64,000 nucleotides of DNA, taken from positions 62,001 to 126,000 of the forward strand of contig URBK01000005.1 in NCBI GenBank assembly GCA_900546065.1, given 5' to 3'. Position 1 is the first letter of the stretch. Every line of letters begins with the position of its first letter. The DNA is from an uncultured Alistipes sp. (lineage in GTDB: Bacteria; Bacteroidota; Bacteroidia; Bacteroidales; Rikenellaceae). The notes beneath the pieces are model-generated. The model worked only from the letters and a program-made list of their open reading frames with translations, searched no databases and was not told where the DNA came from. A program made the translations under genes and the position numbers. Below are positions 1 through 10,300 of this stretch, piece by piece.

Positions 1-771
1 GGGTGCGAGCCTCTGTGGCGCGAGGCTCTGGTGCCGTTCAGTATGGACGGGGCTGCCAAAAACAGAGGTATGGACAGGGTGCTGGCAGGCGAGTGGTGCG
101 ATACGTCGTATAATGTAGTGATGGTTGTGCGAAGCCGTTATCCCGATGCGGAGAAGGTGCTGCTCGGGGCGCATTACGACCATCTTGGTCTCTTCAAGGC
201 CGACAAGGGCGTAAGACACAAGGCCGGCAACATGTTGTACGGTGCGAATGACAATGCTTCGGGTACGGCCGCCGTGGTGGAGGTAGCGCGGCTTTTGCAG
301 CCCTATGCCGACACGTTCCGGCGTGATCTTGTGGTGGCGCTGTTCGGTGCCGAAGAGATGGGACTGGTCGGGTCGCGGCATCTGGAACGCATGCTGCGCG
401 ACAGCATGGTGACCGTAGGACACATGGTCAACCTCGAGATGCTGGGCCGCATGCGCGGCGATACCTTACTGATACAGGGCGAGGCCCTTTCACCCGTGAG
501 TCTTGTGGCGGCGGAGGTCGGCGAGGCCGATTCGCTGCGTATTGATCTCTCGACTGGCTTCTCGATTGGCTCGGACCATTTCACCTTTGCGTCGAAGATG
601 GTTCCCGTGTCGTTCTTCGCTACGACAGATATTTCGACCCTGCACACTGTGGACGATACGCCTGAGAGCCTCGACATGGAGGGCATGGAGCGGGCCGTGA
701 ACTACATCACGCGCTATCTATACAAGCTGTTGACTTTGGATGAACTTCCCGAATTGAGAGAGAATATATGA
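1..771 (+). CDS. M28-family zinc peptidase, C-terminal part
   Basis: The frame is open to the left edge of the window, so the N-terminus and any signal peptide are missing. The visible 256 residues carry the M28 aminopeptidase/PA-domain-associated signature: GAHYDH near residue 56-61, GANDNASG at 81-88, AEEMG at 118-122, NLEM near 144-147 and a late STLHTVDD. These are the usual zinc-binding and catalytic positions of co-catalytic metallopeptidases. Such proteins in Bacteroidetes are normally exported and trim peptides in the envelope. The exact substrate cannot be told. A strong terminator follows the stop directly, so this is the last gene of its transcript. Confidence 0.9.
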   Translation, partial: GCEPLWREALVPFSMDGAAKNRGMDRVLAGEWCDTSYNVVMVVRSRYPDAEKVLLGAHYDHLGLFKADKGVRHKAGNMLYGANDNASGTAAVVEVARLLQPYADTFRRDLVVALFGAEEMGLVGSRHLERMLRDSMVTVGHMVNLEMLGRMRGDTLLIQGEALSPVSLVAAEVGEADSLRIDLSTGFSIGSDHFTFASKMVPVSFFATTDISTLHTVDDTPESLDMEGMERAVNYITRYLYKLLTLDELPELRENI

Positions 772-780
772 TGCAAATGC

Positions 781-819
781 AGAGGTGCGGATCATACGAA
801 TACGATCCGCACCTCTTTG
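781..819 (+). terminator. Rho-independent terminator after the M28 gene
   Basis: A 13-bp perfect stem (781-793 with 804-816, arm AGAGGTGCGGATC) is followed by TTTGTTT. It lies between convergent genes. The T-run is on the plus strand only, so it mainly serves the M28 gene. Confidence 0.85.
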
Positions 820-820
820 T

Positions 821-2095
821 TTATAGCCCCTTTCGCATCGGCTGCCGCCGTGCCCACGGCATGATGCCGGCGGGCGGCTGCTGCTTCATCAGAAGGTGGC
901 GCATGCGCTCCATATAGGGCTGCGTATGGCGGAAGAAGAGCCTGTATCCCGCGCAGAGGGCGTTCAGCCCTGCGTCGCCCGACTTGGAGGCGGCAAAGCG
1001 GTGCTTCGGGCACTCGCCGTGGCAGAGCATGCGGTATTGGCAGCGGAGGCACTCTCGCGGCAATGTATTGCGCTTGGCAAGGCCGAACTGCAACTGCCGC
1101 TCCGACCCGAAGATGTCGCGCAGAGTGTCGTGTCCGATATTTCCGAGCAGGTATTCGGGGTAGACGAAGTGGTCGCAGGGGTAGACGTCGCCGTTATGTT
1201 CGACGACAAGAGTCTCGCCGCATGTCTCGCACATGGAGCAGACGCCCGGCGGCACGTTCATATAGTTGGCCAGCGTGGCGTCGAAGAGCTGCACGAAGCA
1301 TCGCCCGACATCCTCGCGCACCCATACGTCGAAGACGTCGCACATGAACTCTCCGAATGCCGCGGCAGATATCGACCACGGGGCCGGTACGGCCCCCTCG
1401 GTTGCGGGCGGCACGATGTGTGGGCGCGTGGCGCCCTGCTCCATGATGACATGTTCCGATACGGGCAGGAACTGTATGAAGTCGGTTACGGACCTCAGAA
1501 AGCGGTAAACCTCGGCTCCGCGTCCTGCGGAGCGGGCGTTGATGGTAGCGAGGATGTTGTACTCGACACCATGTCGGCGCATCATGTCGACCGTCTCCAT
1601 GACGCGGTCGAAGGTACCTTTGCCGCGGCGGTGGCGGCGGAAGGCGTCATGTATGTCTTGCGGGCCGTCGAGCGAGACACCTATGAGGAAGTTGTTCGCG
1701 CGGAAGAGGTCGCACCACCGTTCGTCGACCAAAGTGCCGTTTGTCTGCAGCGTATTGACGATGCGTTTGCCTGCGGCGTATCGCTGTTGCAGCTCCATGG
1801 CGCGCACGAACCAGTCGTATCCCGCTATCAAAGGCTCGCCCCCATGCCAGACGAAGGTGACCGTATCGGCATCCGTCCCCTCTATATATTGTTGTATGTA
1901 GCGCTCCAGCAGGTCGAAATCCATGCGCGGTTCGCGCCCGCCGTATATGGCGGCCTTGTCGAGGTAGTAGCAGTAGGCGCAGTCGAGGTTGCAGGCCGAG
2001 CCTGCGGGCTTGACCATCGTGCCGAAGATACGGCGGGCGTGTCGCGCGGCCTCGCCGAAGGTGATGTATTCGCGGTTTATGGCCATCGGCGTCAT
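821..2095 (-). CDS. Anaerobic sulfatase-maturating enzyme, radical SAM/SPASM
   Basis: Radical SAM enzyme that converts the active-site Ser or Cys of a sulfatase to formylglycine in the cytoplasm before export. The radical SAM cluster motif C-x3-C-x2-C is at residues 35, 39 and 42 (CNLDCAYCYY). A SPASM-type C-terminal half contains CETCGE, a later CDHF, and CLRCQYRMLCHGECP for the auxiliary Fe-S clusters. The 424-residue length fits the family. The ATG overlaps the stop of the upstream sulfatase by 4 bp (ATGA), so the two are translationally coupled. The neighbour is a Ser-type sulfatase, which is the expected substrate. A start at Met4 is also possible. Confidence 0.93.
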   Translation of the reverse strand: MTPMAINREYITFGEAARHARRIFGTMVKPAGSACNLDCAYCYYLDKAAIYGGREPRMDFDLLERYIQQYIEGTDADTVTFVWHGGEPLIAGYDWFVRAMELQQRYAAGKRIVNTLQTNGTLVDERWCDLFRANNFLIGVSLDGPQDIHDAFRRHRRGKGTFDRVMETVDMMRRHGVEYNILATINARSAGRGAEVYRFLRSVTDFIQFLPVSEHVIMEQGATRPHIVPPATEGAVPAPWSISAAAFGEFMCDVFDVWVREDVGRCFVQLFDATLANYMNVPPGVCSMCETCGETLVVEHNGDVYPCDHFVYPEYLLGNIGHDTLRDIFGSERQLQFGLAKRNTLPRECLRCQYRMLCHGECPKHRFAASKSGDAGLNALCAGYRLFFRHTQPYMERMRHLLMKQQPPAGIMPWARRQPMRKGL

Positions 2096-3543
2096 TTTTG
2101 GACGGCACGCCCGAAGTTGAACAGCTCGGATGGCGTGCGCGCCGTATCCATTATCTCGTTTATGCGTGCCGTGATGTCGGGATTCTCGGCCGCGACGTTG
2201 CGGTCCTCGTGGATGTCGTCCGCAAGGTTGTAGAGTTCGAACGACGTGCGGTCATTGCCCACGTTGAGGCGTATGCCTTTCCAGTCGCCCATGCGCACGG
2301 CTTGACGGCCTCCCAGCTCGTGGAATTCCCAATAGAGATACGGGTGTTGATCCTGTTTGCCTCCAGTCCATGCCGGCAGCATCGAAATGCCGTCGGTAGT
2401 GATGGTGTCGCGGCTGCCTATAAGTTCGGCAAAGGTGGGCATGATGTCCCAGAAGGCCATAATCTGATCGCTCTTGGCACCCTCGGCTATGTGTCCCGGG
2501 TAACTTACGATGAATGGCACGCGTATGCCTCCCTCGTACATGTCGCGCTTGCAGCCGCGCAGCGGGCCGTAGCTGTGGAAGAAGTCGGGGTTGGCGCCGC
2601 CCTCACGGTGCGGGCCGTTGTCCGAGGTGAAGACTATGAGCGTATTGTCGGCTATGCCCTCCTTCTCCAGCAGCGCCATGACCTCGCCCACATATCGGTC
2701 CAGACGCGACACCATCGCCGCGAACGATGCCATCGGGTGCTCCGAGGTGCCGTAGCTGCTGCCGTGTGATACCCACGGCTTGGCGTCGGCGGGCGCATCC
2801 TTGAACTTCTCGACATAGTGCTGGTAGACCTCGTCATGGGGCAGGCACAGTTCGGCATGCGGCAGCGTGTAGGCCAAGTATGCGAAGAAGGGTCGCCCCG
2901 CCTCGGCATTCTCATGTATGAAGTCGAGAGCCTTGGTGTGGATTATATCCTGAGAGTATGTCTGGCGGCCCGGATCTACATTCTCGGGAAAGTCGACACG
3001 GCGGTCGTCATCCCACAGGTGGTCGGGATAGTAGGTGTGTGCCATACGCTGGCAGTTGTAGCCGTAGAAACGGTCAAATCCCACCTTCGAAGGTACTGAT
3101 TCCGATCCCGGGTATCCGAGACCCCACTTGCCGAAGGCGCCCGTGACGTAGCCCGCATTACTGAAGAGCGTGCCGAGCGTGTATGTGCCCGCAGGCATGG
3201 GGCATTGTCCTTCGGGGTTGATCTCGTAGTTACCGCGTACGTATGTGTGGCCCGTATGCAGGCCCGTCATGAGCGATGCGCGTGACGGCGCCGAGACCGT
3301 ACACCCGGCATAACACTGCGTAAGAAGCATGCCCTGTGCCGCCAAGCGTTCTATGTTGGGCGTCTCGATGAGCTGCTGCCCGTATGGTGTGATGTCGGCA
3401 TAGCCGAGGTCGTCGGCCATGATATATATGACGTTGGGACGGCTCTCGGGAGCCTTCGCCGTGCCGCATGAGACGAGCGTAGCGGCCGCAGCCGTGCCGG
3501 CAAGGTATCCCGACAGGCGGAGCATGGAGGTGTGGCTCTTCAT
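2092..3543 (-). CDS. Sulfatase, Ser-type, lipoprotein
   Basis: Arylsulfatase-family enzyme (alkaline phosphatase superfamily) that removes sulfate esters, probably from glycans. A signal peptide ends in the lipobox LVSC with Cys26. Metal-binding MADDLGYAD lies at 42-50. The formylglycine motif is S84-A-P86-S-R88, the serine form that needs anaerobic maturase rather than aerobic FGE. TSDNGPHREGG further on gives the second metal/sulfate-binding block. The length of 483 residues is usual for S1 sulfatases. The maturase gene follows with a 4-bp overlap. The natural substrate is not visible: no glycoside hydrolase or SusCD sits next to it. Confidence 0.93.
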   Translation of the reverse strand: MKSHTSMLRLSGYLAGTAAAATLVSCGTAKAPESRPNVIYIMADDLGYADITPYGQQLIETPNIERLAAQGMLLTQCYAGCTVSAPSRASLMTGLHTGHTYVRGNYEINPEGQCPMPAGTYTLGTLFSNAGYVTGAFGKWGLGYPGSESVPSKVGFDRFYGYNCQRMAHTYYPDHLWDDDRRVDFPENVDPGRQTYSQDIIHTKALDFIHENAEAGRPFFAYLAYTLPHAELCLPHDEVYQHYVEKFKDAPADAKPWVSHGSSYGTSEHPMASFAAMVSRLDRYVGEVMALLEKEGIADNTLIVFTSDNGPHREGGANPDFFHSYGPLRGCKRDMYEGGIRVPFIVSYPGHIAEGAKSDQIMAFWDIMPTFAELIGSRDTITTDGISMLPAWTGGKQDQHPYLYWEFHELGGRQAVRMGDWKGIRLNVGNDRTSFELYNLADDIHEDRNVAAENPDITARINEIMDTARTPSELFNFGRAVQK

Positions 3544-3636
3544 GGTTGGTGGGTATTTGACTGTTTCGGTAAGGTTTTGTATGGCCCTGCTGTCGCAGGG
3601 TTAATCGCGCTGTGCGTTTATATTTATATATGTATC

Positions 3637-3668
3637 CAAATATATGAATAATTCCTCAAATGTCCAAC
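3637..3668 (-). promoter_or_regulatory. Promoter of the sulfatase-maturase pair
   Basis: On the minus strand GTTG, 20 bp, then TATATTTG match the Bacteroidetes sigma-ABfr consensus. The start site would be near 3630, giving a leader of about 87 nt. Confidence 0.6.
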
Positions 3669-4073
3669 AGCCGTGAAGTCGGGTGTCGGTGCGGACGGTT
3701 GCGCGCGTGACATCGGTGCGCTCCCTGCGGGATGAAATATATGTTGCCAAAGGTCGGAAAAGAGTTTTTCGGGCGGCTTTTTGGCGGAGAATGTGGTCGA
3801 TTCGACGGCGTTTTGGGGCGTTTCACCTGACGGCAAACCCCGTATCAGCACGCCAAAAGTGCTATTATTGGCCTATAGAGGAAAGTGTGGAAGTGTCTGT
3901 CGGGGCCGTGTTTTATGCAAAAACTGGGATGACAGAACTTGAAATATGCAGGTTTTATAATGATATGTTGCACATATTCAGTCTGTTGTCGCGGCGCATG
4001 GCAAGGCGGTCTGTCTGCGGCCGCGGGTGTTCTTGCGTAAGGGATATTATATTTGTATAATAAAAACTCTAAA
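3669..4073. other. Intergenic spacer without a recognisable gene
   Basis: About 400 bp between divergent transcripts. Open frames here are short, have no family resemblance and lack promoters. A lone TATATTTG at 4048-4055 has no matching upstream element. I see no RNA gene. Confidence 0.5.
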
Positions 4074-4108
4074 ACAAGAAAACTTTTTTGTTTTTTAAGT
4101 TTTCTTGT
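4074..4108. promoter_or_regulatory. Putative TetR-family operator, inverted repeat
   Basis: ACAAGAAAACTT at 4074-4085 is repeated in perfect inverted orientation as AAGTTTTCTTGT at 4097-4108, with an 11-nt T-rich spacer. It covers the -33 element and reaches to two bases before the -7 element of the promoter for the regulator. That is the position expected for autorepression by the TetR-family protein encoded just downstream. Confidence 0.65.
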
Positions 4109-4117
4109 ATACATTTG
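4087..4117 (+). promoter_or_regulatory. Promoter of the tetR-RND efflux operon
   Basis: TTTG (4087-4090), 19 bp, TACATTTG (4110-4117): an almost ideal Bacteroidetes promoter. The start site would be about 4124, some 15 nt before the chosen ATG. A start codon at 4088 would lie upstream of the transcript and is rejected. Confidence 0.8.
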
Positions 4118-4138
4118 CAGCCGGAAACAATATACAAC

Positions 4139-4885
4139 ATGACGACACAACGTGAGAATATATTAGACCATGTCTGGCGGGTGATCATCACTTTGGGCAT
4201 CAAGTCGGTGAGAATGGATGATGTAGCCAATATGATGGGCATGTCGAAGCGTACGCTCTACGAGATGTTCGGCGACAAGGAGGAACTACTCTATGAGAGC
4301 ATAGTGCATCATCGCGAGAAGATGCACCGGGTGCTCAAGGAGCGTGCCGATGTCTGCGACAATGTTCTGGAGATGGTGTTGATATGTTTTCTCGAGATAT
4401 TCAGCCGATGGGACATGTCGGAGTGGCGCCTGATGAACAATATGAAGAAGTTTTACCCCAAGATCTATGAGCGCGTGACCAAAACCTTCACCGAGCAGGG
4501 TCTGGCAGGGCTGAAGAGTATCCTCATCGAGAGCCGCAAGGAGGGTTATCTCGCCGGCAACGTCGACATAGAATTGGTGACGATGGTGTTTTTCCAGACT
4601 TCGGCCATGTTCATGCGCGAGTACAATATAATGTTGCCCGAGGGCGTTACTCGGGAGGACGCATATGGTTGCATGGCAGTCAATTTCCTGCGTGGAGTTT
4701 CGTCTCTGAAGGGGATAAAGATCATCGATGAGATCCTTTCGCGCGACGAATACCGTTATATCCGCAGCCAGCGGCTGATCGATATCATGAACGGCCGTGA
4801 ACCGGGAAGCGCTACAGCTGCGGCCGCTGAGACAGATGAGAACAACAGGGAAAACATTAATAATATTATCAAACGAAGTTTATGA
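4139..4885 (+). CDS. TetR/AcrR-family transcriptional regulator
   Basis: Cytoplasmic repressor-type protein of 248 residues. The N-terminal DNA-binding domain spans residues 1-50, with the helix-turn-helix near 26-45 (MDDVANMMGMSKRTLYEMFGDKEEL). The remainder is a helical ligand-binding domain. The start was chosen at ATG 4139 because the promoter -7 box at 4110-4117 excludes the longer frame. It is the first gene of the efflux operon and overlaps the TolC-like gene by 4 bp. The perfect inverted repeat at 4074-4108 is its likely binding site, so autoregulation by an efflux substrate is inferred. The inducer is unknown. The last 30 residues are low-complexity. Confidence 0.9.
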   Translation: MTTQRENILDHVWRVIITLGIKSVRMDDVANMMGMSKRTLYEMFGDKEELLYESIVHHREKMHRVLKERADVCDNVLEMVLICFLEIFSRWDMSEWRLMNNMKKFYPKIYERVTKTFTEQGLAGLKSILIESRKEGYLAGNVDIELVTMVFFQTSAMFMREYNIMLPEGVTREDAYGCMAVNFLRGVSSLKGIKIIDEILSRDEYRYIRSQRLIDIMNGREPGSATAAAAETDENNRENINNIIKRSL

Positions 4886-6246
4886 GACTGAGAAATCTCT
4901 TTTTTGCGCTGGCGGCGTCGATAGGCGTTGCGGCGGCGCCGGCTGGGGCGCAGGAGATGGCGGATTCGGTAGTGTCCGGTCCGTTGATGTTGACGCTCGA
5001 ACAGGCGCTCGACATAGCGCTGAGCGAGAATCCGACGGTCAAGATCGCCGATCAGACCGTGGAGGTGAAGAAGTATGCCAAACGCGGCACCTATGCCGGC
5101 CTGTGGCCCGAGATCAGTGCCTCGGCCACCTACAACCGCTACATCAAGAAGCAGACGATGCACATCATGGACCAGACGATGACCGTCGGTACGAGCAATA
5201 TCTATCAGGGCGGTTTCTCGGCTACGATGCCCGTGGTGAACGCACAGTTGTGGAAGTCGCTCAAGATCTCGGCCATGGATGTCGAGCTGGCCGTCGAGCA
5301 GGCGCGCGGCTCGCGAATAGACATGATCGAGCAGGTGTCGAAGGCCTTCTATCAGGTGCTTCTGGCGAAGGATTCATATACTGTATACAAGCGCGTCTAC
5401 GACAACGCCGTCGAGAACCACAAGATCGTGACCAAGAAATACGAGGTGGGATCGGTCTCGGAGTATGAGTTTCTCCGCTCGAAGGTGACCGTATCGAACG
5501 CCGAGCCCGACGTGCTCAACGCCGAGAACTCGATCGTGGTGGCGCTGTGGCAGCTGAAGGCGCTGCTGGGCATGGATCTCGACATAGATATCGACTGCGC
5601 GGGATCGCTGGCCGACTACGAGTCGATGATGACCTCGCACTTCGACATGGAGTTCAACCCCGAGCGCAACAGCGAGATGAAGCAGTTGGAGATTCAGGAG
5701 CGTCAGCTGCAGAAGACGCTCGAGATGCAGCGTGCGGCCAACCTGCCGACGTTGGATATCTCGGCAAGCTACAACTTCACGGCCATGGAGGATACGTTCA
5801 AGTTCAACCAGTATACGTGGAATCCCTATTCGTATGCCACGCTGAGCCTCAATATCCCGATCTTCGCCGGCGGCAAGCGCCGTGCGGATATCCAGCAGGC
5901 GAAGCTCAACCTGAGCAACATGCAGCTTCAGCGCGAGAATACGGAGCGTACGCTTCGCACCTCGATAATGCAGTATGCGAGCAACATGCAGACCAATCTG
6001 AAGCAGTACAACTCGTCGCTGTCGAGCGTGGCTGAGGCCAAGCGGGGCTATGACATAGCCGTGAAGCGCTACGAGGTCGGTGACGGCACGCTGGTCGAGA
6101 TCGACGACTCGCAGCTGGCCTACACGCAGGCCGAGCTGACGCGCAGCACGGCCATATATGACTATCTGGTCAATCAGGTGTCGCTCGAGAAGATACGCGG
6201 AACCTATATGATGGATGACGAGGCGTCGACGGCGGATGCCGAGTAG
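4882..6246 (+). CDS. TolC-family outer membrane efflux protein
   Basis: Outer membrane channel of a tripartite efflux pump, 454 residues. The signal peptide ends near AGAQ (residue 24). Two OEP repeats follow: LTLEQALDIALSENPTVKIADQTVEVKK starts the first, and the second, from about residue 230, holds YATLSLNIPIFAGGKRRADIQQAK. The ATG overlaps the tetR stop by 4 bp. The adaptor and RND permease follow, so the four genes form one transport unit. Long heptad-like helices are consistent with the periplasmic tunnel. Confidence 0.92.
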   Translation: MRLRNLFFALAASIGVAAAPAGAQEMADSVVSGPLMLTLEQALDIALSENPTVKIADQTVEVKKYAKRGTYAGLWPEISASATYNRYIKKQTMHIMDQTMTVGTSNIYQGGFSATMPVVNAQLWKSLKISAMDVELAVEQARGSRIDMIEQVSKAFYQVLLAKDSYTVYKRVYDNAVENHKIVTKKYEVGSVSEYEFLRSKVTVSNAEPDVLNAENSIVVALWQLKALLGMDLDIDIDCAGSLADYESMMTSHFDMEFNPERNSEMKQLEIQERQLQKTLEMQRAANLPTLDISASYNFTAMEDTFKFNQYTWNPYSYATLSLNIPIFAGGKRRADIQQAKLNLSNMQLQRENTERTLRTSIMQYASNMQTNLKQYNSSLSSVAEAKRGYDIAVKRYEVGDGTLVEIDDSQLAYTQAELTRSTAIYDYLVNQVSLEKIRGTYMMDDEASTADAE

Positions 6247-6297
6247 TGATGACGCCGGAAACCTAACGTAAAATAAACACGAAAGATAATAAACGGT

Positions 6298-7323
6298 ATG
6301 AAGAGTAATGTTATCAAGGCGCTGCTTGCGTGCGGCGTTTGCATGGCGAGCGTAGCTTGCGGTTCTAAGGGCGGCAATGTCGAGCAGACGGCCGTCGAGG
6401 AGAAACCCAAAGTGACCACCGAGGTGGTGCACGTCGAGAAGGTCGATCAGATAAGCGTATTCACGGGCAATGTCGAGGGATACGCCGTGAACAACATAAC
6501 GCCGCAGTCGTCGCGTCGTATATCGCGCCTGCTGGTGGACGTGGGCGACCATGTCAAGGAGGGACAGGTCGTGGCCGAGATGGACGAGTCGAGTCTGGCG
6601 CAGGCCAAGTCGCAGCTGGCTACCGACAAGGCCGCTTTCGAGCGTGCCGACGAGCTCTACAAGTTCGGCGGCGAGTCGAAGGCTACATGGGAAGCGGCCA
6701 AGAACACTTACGAGCTGTCGTTGTCGAGCTATGAGAACCTTCTAGAGAATACGACCCTTTGTTCGCCCATCGCGGGTGTGGTGACGGCACGCAATTACGA
6801 CAACGGCGACATGGTCGGTTCGGAGCCTATCTTCGTCATACAGCAGATACGTCCCGTGAAGATCATTGTGAACGTCTCGGAGTCGCTCTATTCGTATGTA
6901 AAGAAGGGTATGGGCGTGGATGTGACGCTCGATGCGCTTCCCGACCGCACCTTCGAGGGCAAGGTATCACGTATAACACCTGCGGTAGACGCCTCGACGC
7001 GCACCTTCCCCGTGGAGATCATCGTGACAAACAGCGATGAGGTGGTCAAGCCCGGAATGTATGCCCGCGTTACGATGAACTACGGTTCGCGTGACAATGT
7101 GGTTGTGCCCGACCGCGCCGTTGTCAAGCAGATGGGCTCGGGCGACAGATATATATATGTATACCAGCAGGACGGTACGGTCAAGTTCCAGAAGGTGGAG
7201 CTCGGACGCCGCATGAGCGACCGCTATGAGATTACGGCGGGGCTGGCCGATGGCGACGAGATCGTGGTGAAGGGACAGAACGCCCTCAACAACGGAGTTA
7301 GTGTAGAACGTGTAAACGAATAA
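6298..7323 (+). CDS. RND efflux periplasmic adaptor, lipoprotein
   Basis: Membrane fusion protein linking the RND permease to the TolC-like channel, 341 residues. A lipoprotein signal ends in SVAC with Cys21. The order is the usual one: a lipoyl/biotinyl-like half motif (VDVGDHVKEGQVVAEMD), a coiled hairpin, the second lipoyl half (LCSPIAGVVTARNYDNGDMV), and beta-barrel and membrane-proximal domains. The hairpin is short, as in Bacteroidetes adaptors. It starts 51 bp after the TolC-like gene and ends 3 bp before the permease gene. Confidence 0.93.
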   Translation: MKSNVIKALLACGVCMASVACGSKGGNVEQTAVEEKPKVTTEVVHVEKVDQISVFTGNVEGYAVNNITPQSSRRISRLLVDVGDHVKEGQVVAEMDESSLAQAKSQLATDKAAFERADELYKFGGESKATWEAAKNTYELSLSSYENLLENTTLCSPIAGVVTARNYDNGDMVGSEPIFVIQQIRPVKIIVNVSESLYSYVKKGMGVDVTLDALPDRTFEGKVSRITPAVDASTRTFPVEIIVTNSDEVVKPGMYARVTMNYGSRDNVVVPDRAVVKQMGSGDRYIYVYQQDGTVKFQKVELGRRMSDRYEITAGLADGDEIVVKGQNALNNGVSVERVNE

Positions 7324-7326
7324 ACG

Positions 7327-10300
7327 ATGAATATATACAAATCAGCGGTCAACAACCCTATATCGACCATAATCGTCTTCGTGGCGATAGCGGTGATGGG
7401 CCTCTTCTCGCTTACGAGGCTGGGTGTCGATCTCATGCCCGACATCGAGACCAACGCCATCATGGTGATGACGGCCTACGGTGGCGCCAGCGCCGAGGAT
7501 ATAGAGAACAACGTCACCAAGCCGTTGGAGAACTCGCTCAACGGTGTGGACCACCTGAAGCATATCACGTCAGCTTCGAAGGAGAACATCTCGGTCATAA
7601 CCCTTGAGTTCGAGTACGGTACCGACATCGATGTGGCGACGAACGACGTGCGAGACAAGCTTGATATGGTGACCACGCTGCCCGACGGCGTGAACACCCC
7701 CATCATATTCAAGTTCTCGACCGACATGATCCCCATCCTCATCATGGGAGTGACGGCCGAGGAGAGTATGCCGGGCCTTTACAAGATACTCGACGACCAA
7801 GTAGCGACGCCTCTGGCGCGAGTGAGCGGTGTGGGAACCGTCTCGGTGTCGGGTATTGCCCAGCGTGAGATTCAGGTCTACTGCGACCCCAACAAGCTCG
7901 AGGCATACGGCCTCTCGATCGAGACCATATCGGAGGCTATCGCCGCTGCCAACCGCAGCACCCCGGGCGGTACGTTCGACGTGGGATCGAACACCTATTC
8001 GCTGCGCGTGGATCAGGAGTTCGACGATCCGATCGAGATGCTCGACATCGTGGTGGGCCACAACGGTACGGCTCCAGTATATCTGCGCGACGTGGCCCGC
8101 GTGCAGGATACTGTCGAGGAGCGTACGCAGGAGACCTACAACAACAGCGAAAAGGGCGGTATGATCGTGGTGCAGAAGCGGTCGGGCGCCAACTCGGTGG
8201 CCGTGGCCCAAGGCGTGCAGGAGCAGCTGAAGACCATTATGCCGTCGCTGCCGTCGGATGTGGAGATATTCAAGATCGTCGACACGTCGGATAACATCAT
8301 ATCGACCGTCAACTCGCTGCGCGACACCATCGCCACGACCTTCCTGCTGGTGATGCTCGTGACATTCCTCTTCCTCGGACGTTGGAGGGCCACCATCATC
8401 ATCGTGCTGACGATCCCCATATCGCTGCTTTCGGGTCTGGCCTATCTGCTGGCTACGGGCGAGACATTGAACATCATCTCGCTGAGTTCACTCTCGATAG
8501 CTATCGGTATGGTGGTCGATAACGCCATCGTGGTGTTGGAGAACATCACCACGCATATCGACCGCGGCTCGCGCGTGAAGCAGGCCGCCATGTTCGCCAC
8601 CAAGGAGGTGGGTATCTCCGTCATGGGCGGTACGCTTACCACCATAGCCGTGTTCCTGCCCCTTACGATGGTAAGCGGTATGGCCGGCGTGCTCTTCAAC
8701 TCGCTCGGCTGGATGGTAACCATCATGCTCTCCGTATCGACGGTTGCCGCCATCACCTTCACGCCGGTGCTCTGCTCGCTCATGATGAAGGAGAAGCCCA
8801 CCAAGACGTGGTTCCAGAAGAGCATCGATGCCGGAATGTCGCGGTTCAACAATTTCTACGGCGGCATTCTTGACTGGTGCGTGCACCACCGCAAGACCGT
8901 CATAACAGGTGCGGTTGTTATGTTCTTCGCCATCATGGCCGGCCTCGGCCCGAAGGTCCCGACCGAGTTCTTCCCCGTGCAGGACAATGCCCGTATAGGC
9001 GTTACTATCCAGTTGCCCGCAGGTACGGCGCAGGAGATCACGCGCGAGCTGGCGCTGGAGATAAGCGACCGTTTCCGCGAGGCGTATCCCGAGATCATTA
9101 CGGTGAACCTTACCGAGGGTCAGGCCGATACCGACAATACTTTCGCCTCTATGCAGGACAACGGTACGCACTATATCTCGATGAACATTTCGCTGGTGGA
9201 GAAGACCGAGCGCGAACGCTCCCTTACCGAGATCGGCGACGGCATGCGTGCCATCCTGAACGAGTATCCCGAGATACGCACCTACAACGTCAACGTGTCG
9301 GGATCGCAAGGCGGCGTTTCGGGCCAGAGTGCTGTCGATGTGGAGATTTACGGTTACGACTTCGATACGACCGACGAGTTGGCGCAGCAGGTGTCGGATA
9401 TGATGCAGGCGCTGCCCATGTGCTCCGAGGTTACTATCTCGCGTGACGAATACACGCCCGAGTACCATGTCGATTTCGACCGCGAGAAACTCTCGCTCAA
9501 CGGCCTCGACGTTACTACGGCCGCCATGTATCTGCGCAACCGCATAAACGGCTCGGTCAACTCGTATTACCGCGAGGACGGCGACGAGTACGACATCCGC
9601 GTGCGTTACGACCGTCAGTTCCGCGAGTCGGTTGAGGACATCGAGAACATCACCATCTACAACGCGCAGGGCAAGGGCATCAAGGTGCGCGATCTGGGTG
9701 TCGTGAAGGAGGCATATACGCCGCCTACGATCGACCGTAAGGACCGTGAGCGTTACGTGACCGTCTCGGGTGTCGTGGCCCACGGATATGCCATGGGCCA
9801 GCTCATCGAGGAGGTCGAGAAAGGTATGAGCAACATAGAGATGCCGGCGGGCTACGTATGGGACCTCGGCGGAACCTACGAGGACCAGCAGGATACGTTT
9901 GCCGACCTGATCACGCTGATGGTATTGATGGTGATTCTGGTCTACCTCATCATGGCGTCGCAGTTCGAGTCGCTCACATATCCTACGGTGATCATGTTCT
10001 CGATACCGTTCGCCCTTGTGGGTGTTATCATAGGACTGTTCCTGACCGATACGGCGATGGGTGTCATGGCCCTGTTGGGAGTGCTGATGCTCGTAGGTAT
10101 CGTGGTGAACAACGGTATCGTGCTGGTGGACTATACGAATCTCTGCCGCGAACGCGGTATGGGCATATACGAAGCAGTGGTGACGGCCGGCCGCAGTCGT
10201 CTGCGCCCGATTCTGATGACGACGCTCACGACGGTGCTGGGTATGGTGCCTATGGCCGTGGGTACGGGTATCGGTTCGGAGATGTGGAATTCGCTGGGTA

